Assembly: GCA_014621425.1 (NCBI GenBank)
Contig: JAANBB010000597.1
Location: forward strand, 1-20,833
Length of the DNA: 20,833 nt
Source: Cylindrodendrum hubeiense
Taxonomy: Eukaryota > Ascomycota > Sordariomycetes > Hypocreales > Nectriaceae
Direction: 5' to 3'
Positions 1 through 8,200 of the stretch are shown in pieces (the stretch's first letter is position 1; every line of letters starts with the position of its first letter). The notes beneath the pieces are model-generated. The model saw only the letters and a program-made list of their open reading frames with translations. It had not been told where the DNA came from and did not search any database. The position numbers and the translations under genes are program-made.

Positions 1-560
1 AAGAGGGAATGTCGAGGGAGAACTGAAGCGCTGAGGCGGAGCGAAAGAGGAGGGCACAACGACGGTGGGCGTGTGTGGTTGTGGACGCGGGCGCGGGCGT
101 CCAGTACCGAATGTACCTTACCTTAGGGGGTGTGGCAGCCTGGGAGGGTGTTCTGAGAGGCGCTGGCTCTAATACCACCTCTGTCGGCCGGTAGGCAGTA
201 AAGACCAGGGCAGGCAGCCTCAGGAATGGCCTGCAAAGATAAGAGGGAGTAGTGCGAACAAGAGTTGCCTGGCTCGGGGGCCGTGGGGGAACGGGTTATC
301 GACGGCGCGAGGCTGATGGTCTCAAAGCTGCGCAAAGGGTGTGTGAGAATATAAAGCCGGGAAGCGTGTGAGGGATGGATTGGACGGGGGAGCGTCTTGG
401 AATCACGTGGAGGTGAGATATGACAGACGGAGAGGAGGAGAGAAGGAGGGCGACGGGTTGTAGGTAACCAGGTAGGTTAGGTAGGTACCTTGTGGAAACC
501 GTTGAAGCGAGGATAACAGAGACAGGACAACGGGGTGGGCTTAGGGCTTAGGCAAAGATG
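1..560 (-). promoter_or_regulatory. Gene-free left edge, possible promoter or leader of a leftward gene
   Basis: No reading frame here resembles a known protein. Read on the minus strand, two stretches (about 1-60 and 360-460) are strongly pyrimidine-rich, as is common just upstream of fungal transcription starts. A TATAAA lies at 350-355, but on the plus strand, so it does not clearly support leftward transcription. A donor-like AAGGTAAG and an acceptor-like CTTTGCAG can be read on the minus strand between about 115 and 245, which could be a 5' UTR intron of a gene beyond the left edge. All of this is inference from composition. TAGGTA-type repeat units occur at about 461-490. Confidence 0.22.
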
Positions 561-776
561 GGAAATAGAGTATCACGATGGAGCTGCAAATGGGAGATGA
601 AGATGACTGAATGGAGGCGGCCAGGATGTCGACGGTGAAGGTATGGAGAACAGGACCCTGTCCAATCTCTGTTCTGTATCCCGGGGTTGCAGTGGAGTGG
701 ACTGGGGGGATGTAGATGAAAGCGCGTTGGAGGGATGTCGGGAGGCACCAAATTACCTGCTGGCATATTCTGCTGT

Positions 777-813
777 CTACCTACCTTAGGTTGGTACCTA
801 CTTAGGTAGGTAG
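777..813. repeat. TACCTA/TAGGTA inverted repeat
   Basis: Arms CTACCTACCT (777-786) and AGGTAGGTAG (804-813) are exact reverse complements of 10 bp. They are separated by 17 nt that include GGTACC. This is one member of a family of similar elements scattered through the gene-poor parts of the window. Confidence 0.7.
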
Positions 814-1004
814 GTTCTGGTCCAGCCCGTCGACAGCGGGCGCCAGGCTCTTTTTTTATTTTAGTCCCCCGCTGTGAATGGGACCTGAGGTACATAATAC
901 GGAGTACCCTGCTGCTGCTGTACGGTAGCTTCCAGCGGTCCCCCAGCGAGCGGAGAGTTCCATTTTCCAGCGGAGCTCGTCGAGTCTCGGCAGTGGGGGT
1001 GCTT

Positions 1005-1072
1005 CCAGTGGACCAGCTGGCTCCATGCTTCCAATGGAGCCGGTGGAGGATCGATTTCACCTCGTCCACTGG
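1005..1072. repeat. Nested inverted repeat (two stacked hairpins)
   Basis: The outer arms are CCAGTGGAC (1005-1013) and GTCCACTGG (1064-1072), exact reverse complements. Inside them, GGCTCCAT (1019-1026) pairs with ATGGAGCC (1034-1041) around a 7-nt loop. CTTCCAG-like words recur between about 928 and 1035, so the structure sits in a locally repetitive block. Function is unknown. Confidence 0.65.
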
Positions 1073-1304
1073 GGAGCCCCACGACTTCGTAAAAAGACCA
1101 CAGGACTAAACCAACTGCAGCCACCTGGTAAACCTGTCCGTGGAACCTTCTGCCCTATGGCGCCCGATTTCAACCCCCGCTACTGGAAGGGAAAACGTTT
1201 ATTCTGGGCTGGGCCGGGGGGGGAGCTGCTGCCTTGGTAGGCCTACCTTGTCCAGGTGGGCTGGTGCTCGATGTAACTTGGGGATCAGGTACCCGAGAAC
1301 TATG

Positions 1305-1341
1305 AAGGTATGATAGGTTCCTACCTTACCTATGATACCTT
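1305..1341. repeat. Hairpin with 14-bp arms and 9-nt loop
   Basis: The left arm at 1305-1318 (AAGGTATGATAGGT) and the right arm at 1328-1341 (ACCTATGATACCTT) pair at 13 of 14 positions. The loop TCCTACCTT is 9 nt. This is the longest near-perfect hairpin I found by eye. It shares the TAGGT/ACCTA words of the other elements nearby. Confidence 0.75.
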
Positions 1342-1500
1342 GTGGCAATGTCTGTTCGTCCTCTCCGACTCCGAAATGCTGGCAGCCGCATTGCTCGGGT
1401 TCGGGTGACCACAGCCCGGCCTCAGCGCAACAGGCTGCTGCTACGTGCTGCGGGGAGTTACTCTGAGAACTAGAGAAATCGAGCACCTGCATGCGGCGCA

Positions 1501-1518
1501 GACGGGGACGGGGACGGG
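1501..1518. repeat. Short tandem repeat (GACGGG)3
   Basis: Three exact GACGGG units, followed by a degenerate GAT. It lies in a region without a supported gene. Confidence 0.7.
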
Positions 1519-1646
1519 GATGGCATGGAACCTGATCCCGACCCCAGCTCCAGCTTGCTGTACGATGTAAGTTACGGCATTGTAATTTTAGTACTTGTAC
1601 GTCGCAGGTCGCCTACAGGGACGCACCTCAACATCCATCCATGTAT

Positions 1647-1677
1647 GTTTACACTGGGGGGCGTTTACACTGGGGGC
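1647..1677. repeat. Tandem duplication, 16-bp unit
   Basis: GTTTACACTGGGGGGC is followed directly by GTTTACACTGGGGGC. The copies are identical apart from one G in the homopolymer. This looks like a recent local duplication. Confidence 0.8.
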
Positions 1678-1884
1678 AACGTGGAATTCACCCCATCGTC
1701 CAGGCCAAGCGCCATTTCAGCTCTACCGCATCCCATCCCGGCTCAAGTCCCTTCCCAGGCCCAGTCTGGCCAACCAAGACCACCCCAGTCAATCCCACAA
1801 ACCTGGCGTTAATACGGGGCCGATCGACCGTTTCTTTCATTGAGGCTGCCCAGGTAATTTCAAGATTTGGAGCCCTCTAATATG

Positions 1885-1908
1885 TACGGAGTACAGAGTA
1901 CAGAGTAC
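1885..1908. repeat. TACGGAGTAC motif with AGAGTAC repeats
   Basis: TACGGAGTAC (1885-1894) is followed by two overlapping AGAGTAC units. The same TACGGAGTAC occurs at 898-907. To my knowledge this motif is common between filamentous fungal genes, with no function that I can assign. Confidence 0.6.
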
Positions 1909-2184
1909 CTCATCTGTAATCTGTAGTCTGTACGGTTTATGACGTGTACCTACCTACCTCTAGGTAGAGTTGCTGACAGCGCCAAGTAAAACACCCAAAA
2001 CACGTGGGCGCTGCGATAGACTTCCCAGGCCCGTTGTTGGATTTCGTTCTACCGCCAACATCCCAACTCTAGTATTTGGCGTCTGCTCCATTCCTCCCTG
2101 TTTCCAAAATTGGACCCGCTCGCTTTTCTGGACAGCTATAGACAGGGAACCGTGGGAATGCGCATCACACGTCAGAACCCTTGT

Positions 2185-2212
2185 TGCTCTCCACGCAGTG
2201 CTCTCCACGCGG
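2185..2212. repeat. Tandem duplication, 14-bp unit
   Basis: TGCTCTCCACGCAG (2185-2198) is followed directly by TGCTCTCCACGCGG (2199-2212), with a single difference. Confidence 0.8.
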
Positions 2213-2509
2213 TACATGCGTTCCCGTATCCAATACCTCCCACTCTCTCCAGAGTATCCGCGTCCCTCACCCTCATTGCCATGTACGTAGTACGTACTCA
2301 TCTACGCCTCCACTGACCCAGTCATCGTCGCCTTTACCCGCCACCCACCACCGCCAGAACAGCTCTCAGCCAGTCCCCAGCCAGAGACGAGCGATCAGCA
2401 GACTACCCTGACGATCACTCCCCCCTCCACCTCGGCGCTGCGACGTCTTTGAGAATCCCGAGAGATGGGATTTGCCTGTTTGTCGTCCTGCAGGTTGGCG
2501 ACATCCTGA

Positions 2510-2529
2510 AGGTACGTACGTACGTACCT
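2510..2529. repeat. Perfect 20-bp palindrome with a (GTAC)n core
   Basis: The segment from 2510 to 2529 starts AGGTACG and ends CGTACCT and is its own exact reverse complement, with three ACGT steps in the middle. It lies 18 bp before a second palindrome of the same family. Confidence 0.85.
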
Positions 2530-2547
2530 GATTCAAGCTGCTTTTAC

Positions 2548-2573
2548 TAGGTACCTACCTGGGTAGGTACCTA
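2548..2573. repeat. Near-perfect 26-bp palindrome of the TACCTA/TAGGTA family
   Basis: TAGGTACCTACC (2548-2559) and GGTAGGTACCTA (2562-2573) are exact reverse complements separated by two bases. Each arm is itself built from GGTACC/TACCTA words. Confidence 0.85.
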
Positions 2574-2639
2574 ACCTGGGTACGAATATGACAGATGCAA
2601 ACCTTCATAAATATAGCTTAGAGTTCTGATGAGGCTGAA

Positions 2640-4179
2640 GTACAATGCATCTAGTCCAAGCGACAATCAATGCTAGATATTACGGACGAGAGAAATGTAC
2701 ATCATTCCAATACCGAGAATTTATTATTCGTGCCACAACTTGCGCCTCCCAGGAGACCCTTACAAATGTGATGATGTCGTTGTGGAGCAGCGGTTTACAG
2801 CAGGGGTGTGCGTTAACCTCCGCCACTTTGTCTGAGTGAAGAAATTCGGAAAGAAAAGCCGAAGTCAGACTTGACTGCCTTGGTGGCAGGGCTGCGCATT
2901 AACCACGCCATCAAAGTAATGAATCTAATACTTCCCAGGTGATATGTTTCGCAGGAGAGTTGGCAATCTTCTTACGAGTACATAACTGAATGGCACGAAG
3001 TGAAGGCTCAGAGAGAGACTCATTGAACGCACTAACAGCCATGATTCCGTCAGTCCCATTTGACTCGATTATTTTTTACCGTTTCTCAGGCAGTAGGGTG
3101 TATCCTGTATTTTGAAGATGCTACCCAAATGCTCCATCATACTCCTTCCCAATTCGGCTCGGACCCAACATTACGTAGACAAGCTTCCTACAATAGCTTC
3201 AATCAACGGCTTCATACGACGGCAATCACTCGATATCCGAGCATCAGATTGTGAAGGCCAGAAAAATACGAGGTGCCACAAGAGCGGCGTGGAAACTAAA
3301 CCTGATTTCTCAACCAGCATGGTCTCGTCAGCCGCCAGCTCGAAAGCAAGGAATCTACAGTCGCGCCCGCGACGATGAAACACGGAGGCAGAAACGAGGT
3401 GGCAAACACGGCAGTGTCATCCAGATCCAGCGACTAGTGTGGCGGCCTTGACCAGGGCAGCCTCGACGCGACGTTGGTGACGAAGGCGAAGGCGAAGGGT
3501 GTGGGAGGCGAGATGAGGTCATCGCTGGGTAGGTAGGTAGCGAGGAAGCTTGAAGTTTGGGTGTTCCTGGGAGAGGACATGCGGACGTGGGGGTAGTTCC
3601 TTGGTCCATTACCTCGACGTGGGATTAGATGGGGTTTTCTTGGACGGGACAACGTCGTATTGATTTGTTAGGCTTTGTCGGGCTAAAAGTCGTATAGCTC
3701 CGTTCATCCCGGAGCGGCTTCCGGCCGGAGGTTTGCATAGGAAGAGGAGAGCACCAAACCAAGCCACGCGGCCTCGATGCCGGGATCCGTATCCAAGGCC
3801 ACATACCATCGTGGAGGAGCATCAAAGCACTCATTGCGATTTTACAAGTCCCCATTTGAAGCCTTCCAAAACATCGGGCCAAGTTTTGGAGATGTCGGTG
3901 CCAGGATATGTTACAGTGGACTTCAGCAGCCTCAGTGGCTTCTCCCAGCGCTGTGGCCGCCCACGCCACCTCCAACCAGCAGCCACAGTCCCCCCGCCGT
4001 GGTCCGGGGCAAAACGATAATGCGATCCCGCTGATAAGCCAGCTCATCCCCCGACAGCCCGACGCCTTATCCGCGTCGCATGCCAAAATTTCAACTCTAG
4101 GAAAAGCGTCCCTCGACATCCCAACGACCACGATACTCCCCCAACTTCATCCACCAACTTCCCCCCACCAACCGCCGCA
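2640..4179. other. Intergenic stretch upstream of TIM9
   Basis: No frame in about 1.5 kb resembles a known protein. About 2640-3250 is more AT-rich than its surroundings. Two imperfectly similar segments of about 32 bp start at 2800 and 2886 (shared core GCGYATTAACC/GCGTTAACC). A TAGGTAGGTAG unit lies at about 3530-3540. The last few hundred bases should contain the TIM9 promoter and leader; the run just before the ATG is C-rich and A-rich, as in many fungal leaders. A 168-codon frame on the minus strand (3625-4131) matches nothing I know and overlaps this promoter. Confidence 0.5.
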
Positions 4180-4625
4180 ATGGATATGTGAGCAACTCCG
4201 CCCTCCTCCACTGCCACACAGTCGACCGCCTAAATGCTAACCCCCAATTCCCCAGGTTGACCGCCAACGAGCAGCGCATGCTGGAGCAGCGCATGCAGAA
4301 GCGCCAGGTTAAGGAGTTCATGGGCGTACGTCTCTCTCCTACATGCATCCTCCCGTCCCCCCGGACTTTTGCATTCCATTCACCCGGCCATTTTTGATAT
4401 ATTTGTTTGACTAACGCATCCCGCCCCGTTTAGGCCTTCGGCGGTCTCGTTGAGCACTGCTTCATGTCCTGCGTCGACGACTTCACCTCCAAGTCCATCT
4501 CCTCTCGCGAGGGTGGCTGCATCAACCGCTGCGTCACCAAGTGGATGGCCACCCAGCAGCGTGTCAGCGAACGCTTCCAGGAGCACAACGCCCAGCTCTC
4601 TGCCCAGATGCAGAACCAGCAATAA
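4180..4625 (+). CDS. TIM9: Mitochondrial import inner membrane translocase subunit Tim9
   Basis: The small Tim chaperone Tim9 partners Tim10 in the intermembrane space and carries hydrophobic carrier precursors to the TIM22 complex. Exons are 4180-4187, 4256-4325 and 4434-4625. Introns of 68 and 108 nt have GTGAG/CAG and GTACGT/TAG ends and branch-like GCTAAC and ACTAAC words. The spliced protein has 89 residues, the usual size. It opens MDMLTANEQRMLEQRMQKRQ and carries the family twin CX3C motifs (CFMSC and CINRC), followed by a second helix (RVSERFQEHNAQL) close to yeast Tim9. The four Cys form the two disulphides of the fold. The first coding exon is only eight bases, so frame scans miss the true start. 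The 3' end converges on NUP188. Confidence 0.97.
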
Positions 4626-5266
4626 GCTCAACGAAAACGAAAACACGACATATGGCGGCCACCCGTCCATCCGTTTCGATACCCGGCAATATAACTGATG
4701 CCGGAAATCTCCCGGATAAAGCAACCCCGTCTCTGTCTCGGCCCGGGGACCTTATTGCGTTCCAAATGTGGTTGTGTATGAATACGAATCGGAAAGGACA
4801 GACCTTGGTGATGGCGATGTCTTGGGCGGGCGCTTGTCGACAATAGAGAGGGGGGACAACGAGTGGTGAGCCGATGCGTATCGGCCCCAGAGCACCAACT
4901 TGTTATTGTACAATTACGATGGGATATAGAAAGGAGGCCATCGAAATTGGCTCTGTTATCCTAAATGTATTACCCGTTTCTACTCAACTCCCCGAATTAT
5001 GGATTATGGACAACATGCAAAAACGCTCCCCCCAACTCTCACTCTTGTGCCATCTAAACCTTGTGGAAGCAACCTTCATGAAAACTATCCTATGATGATG
5101 AGATATGACACTTCCTTTGTTGTCTTGTTCTTTACTTTTTTGTATCAGACAGTTGTCTTCCCACAATTCACATCGCGGCCCGGTGTCCAACGCCCTTGAC
5201 CTATGGTTCCAAGTTAATTTACATCTCTACCCATCGCTGCCAATCCCATCCATCTAGCACTAATCC
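4626..5266. other. Convergent 3' region between TIM9 and NUP188
   Basis: This gap separates the two stop codons and should hold both 3' UTRs and polyadenylation sites. Frames of 66-101 codons occur on both strands but overlap one another and have no recognisable content. No hairpin terminator is expected in a eukaryote and none is claimed. Confidence 0.6.
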
Positions 5267-8200
5267 TCAAACTTCAGAGTCCTCACTCAACACGTCCCGA
5301 ACAGCATCCAACTGAGCCACCGCCTTCTCCTCCAAAAGATTGTCGCATCCAGCTGTGCTAGCTTTCATACCTCGCCAATCCACCTCGCGCTGGCCCAGGG
5401 GCATGAGACGCTCCTTGAGCAGCTTCTTAGTCGAGAGCCAAAAGTCGACATTCTCCAACAGGCTAGCTGCATCCCATTCTACTGCGGGGATATCTCGGTT
5501 GTTGTTAACTCGCAGAGCTTCGATGACTCGCGTCAGCAAGGCCAACGAGTGCACTTCCGATATCGCCAATAGCGTCAAGTAATGGGGCGACGATCGAGAT
5601 TGGGTGCGGCTGGCCCCTGGTGCCTCGAACCGATCCACGCTAGACTCCAGCAGGTGAGGGAACTGGTTGAGCACATAAGAGATCTCGGGCGCAACAGTGG
5701 CACCCAGCGCAGTCAACAAGTTGAGCATCAAGGGGAGCAGTCCCTTAGCCCAAATTCCGTAGCAACGCTGAGCTACTGGAGCATCAGAGTACGGCGAAAT
5801 GTTGGACTTGAGCATGAACTTGGTCAGGTTGGCCGACAGAATGTTGCTCAGAATACCATCACACGCCATCTGTTCAGCAACCAGTGGAAGCGTCGACAGT
5901 TCAAGCAGGAAAAGAATACTAAGTTCACCATAAATAGGGTCTCCTTGGTCTGCCAATCTGTCCGCCCATGAGAAGAGCGATGTCGCAGCATTCATTACCT
6001 GGTGTTCGGCCATGATATTGAGGACCTGAGTCTGCGATTGATCAAGACCGGGAACGCTCAAGCATGCTTGCAAGATAGCCGTCAAAAGTGCTAGATCCTC
6101 TGGCGACACAGTAGCCTCATTGTCATGAATCAGGCTGACCAGTGCCCGGAATCCTCTCCCGACCACGCGATCAAGGATGTTCAAGACGGTCTGGACCACT
6201 GTTACAGAAGTTCCCTGCATCCCGTCTTGAGATCCAGGTGTCGCTCTATTGCCGTGCACACGATATGCGCGGAGAGTGACAAAGAGCGACTTCAGCAAGG
6301 TGCGATAGTACGAGATGGATTCTTGGCCAAATGGCTCCTCGACACCATTCATGGTGCCAATCAAGGTGGATAGGAGTCTGTTGATGTCCTTGACCGGAGC
6401 CGAAGACTTGACAGATCGTTGAACCAACACCAACGCGAGGTTAGCTCTGGCATCAACGAGCTTCAAAAAAATGCTCTCTGGTCCAGGGATTCCTTGGTTG
6501 GCATTCAAGCATTGCTGTGAGACTTGCAGCATCTGCTTCGCAACGATATCGTTATCCGGGAGACAAGTGCTAAGCTCCACAAGGAGGAACTCCCATGCAT
6601 GGAAGAGCGCCTATAATATCAGTCAGTAATGCCATGAAAAAAGAAAAGTAGTGACTTACGATCTGAGCGTCGACCAAAGATAAGTTCGTATTTGCAAGTT
6701 CCATCTCCATCTTGAATCCATTATCCTTTCGCCCAATCCATCCCGGGTCGAATCTGAGCATCTCATCGGCACGCTCCAGGTCGTAATAGTAGCTCTTTCC
6801 CAACTCTCGTGGCTCAAGTAAGGTTCGCTTAAAGTCGTCCACAGGACATCCTGAGTACTTGTTGGAGAAGTTTTTGGCAAAGTTGTTGTGCAGGGACTTA
6901 TTGTATCCTGCAACTTCGACGCCATCGCGCAGGAAATAGTCAAGATCGCTAATAAGGCTCTTTGCTAAATTGCTCGAATTGCCCAGGTGGCGTGAATGGT
7001 ACAGTTGCATTGCGAATGTCTCAGCAATGTAGGCAGCCAATCTTGCCTCAACGCTCGCACGGACCGCATCGGTCTTGAGGGTGATGTGCGATGATTTGAG
7101 GTCGCGGATATAGGCTCGCAGGCCATCCAAATATGCCGTGTCCTTTTGAAGGGTGAAAACGGTCCAAGGCCAAAAATTCTGGGCGGAAGCGACAAAGTCA
7201 AGGACCATCAGTGCTTCGCCTGAGTCAATGTCTTTCAACTTCCCCAGCTTAGCCAGAGCCTTTGCGAAGACTGAGTTGGCAGAGAGTTCAGCATTCTTCT
7301 TGTCCTTGTTCATTGCTTCTCGCGGGGTTTGTCCTGTGAGGAGACAGTTTGACATCCACTGCTGCCGATTCCTCAGTATTGCTGAGAAGAACTTCCAGGT
7401 TGTCTTGACGTCTTCGGCCAGCTCAAACGGCTTCCCCAGAGTTGAGAGGAGTTGCAAAAAGGATTTGGAGACCTGAGGTCCCAAGTATCCAAGCAACGAG
7501 GGAGGTTCGCCACTGGCTTTCCCAGCATTGACCACCAAAGACTCCAACAACCACGTGGTGGGCTTGCGGAAGTGGTCAGAAACTGCACATAGCCGCGCCA
7601 GCAAGGTAGAGCTCTTGAACAAATACGTTTCAATCATGCTCGAAGATTTGTCCAAGTAGTTAGCGACCCGCAAGAGCGTCGTCGAAAATTCTAGGACCGA
7701 GCTGAGTTGGGTTTGGATCATCTCGAGTCGCCGGGGGTATAATGTGCTGTCAGTCGACGTGAACGCCGTAATGAAGGACGTCAGGAGTGGCTGGAACCTC
7801 AACGACCCAGTTGCTGGCGAGATAAAGCAATCAATAACATAAGCTGCAGCAGGCCGGAGACAAGAAGTGAGGTTCTCTGAACTAGTAGAATCGCCCATAC
7901 TGTAGCTGTACAGGATCACCTTGTGAAGAACAGGCACAACATCTCGAAGCAGCGATGAACGACAGGCATCGGACGCGAATCTCCAAGTTGACGTGTTCTC
8001 AAATATGTCCACGCCTGCTTGAGCAATGGAGAAGCTAACGGTTGACAAGACCTTATCGGCTGTTCCGAGCCAAGGATTAGGGTCTGACTTGTTTCGGCCG
8101 ATTGCTTGATTGCTAGCTCGGCGTTGCACGGCAGATGTCATCGCCGTGTCAATGAGATTAGAGAATAGGCGAAGACAAGAGCTCAAAAAATCATATCTTC

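Larger units (their letters stand above)
560..1850. other. Intergenic stretch with inverted repeats and short tandem duplications
   Basis: Only short overlapping frames are present on both strands, none with a recognisable domain. The stretch holds a TACCTA/TAGGTA inverted repeat (777-813), a nested hairpin (1005-1072), a 14-bp-arm hairpin (1305-1341), three copies of GACGGG (1501-1518) and a duplicated 16-bp unit (1647-1677). A TACGGAGTAC motif lies at 898-907. I see no promoter or gene that can be defended. Confidence 0.6.
1850..2640. other. Intergenic stretch, leader-like, with TACCTA/TAGGTA palindromes
   Basis: There are no recognisable proteins. From about 2220 to 2450 the plus strand is rich in C and T and contains a short frame at 2466-2510 (14 codons, then TGA), followed by a donor-like GTACGT. 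This resembles a fungal 5' UTR, but no downstream coding exon was found. TACGGAGTAC with AGAGTAC repeats (1885-1908), a duplicated 14-bp unit (2185-2212) and two palindromes (2510-2529 and 2548-2573) are present. Confidence 0.45.

Noticed and set aside
548..1124. Frames of 87-173 codons on the minus strand
   Set aside because: They pass through inverted repeats and TAGGTA elements. The apparent protein repeats only reflect repeated CTTCCAG words in the DNA.
1960..2301. Overlapping frames of 106-113 codons on both strands
   Set aside because: Mutually overlapping with no family resemblance, and running into repeat sequence at both ends.
3625..4131. 168-codon frame on the minus strand upstream of TIM9
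   Set aside because: No recognisable domain, odd composition (many Cys and Trp), overlaps equally open frames on the other strand and covers the TIM9 promoter.
4380..4724. 114-codon minus-strand frame opposite TIM9 exon 3
   Set aside because: It is the antisense shadow of the strongly supported TIM9 coding exon.
7221..7227. TGAGTCA inside NUP188
   Set aside because: It lies in the middle of a coding exon, and at least one such chance match is expected in a window of this size.
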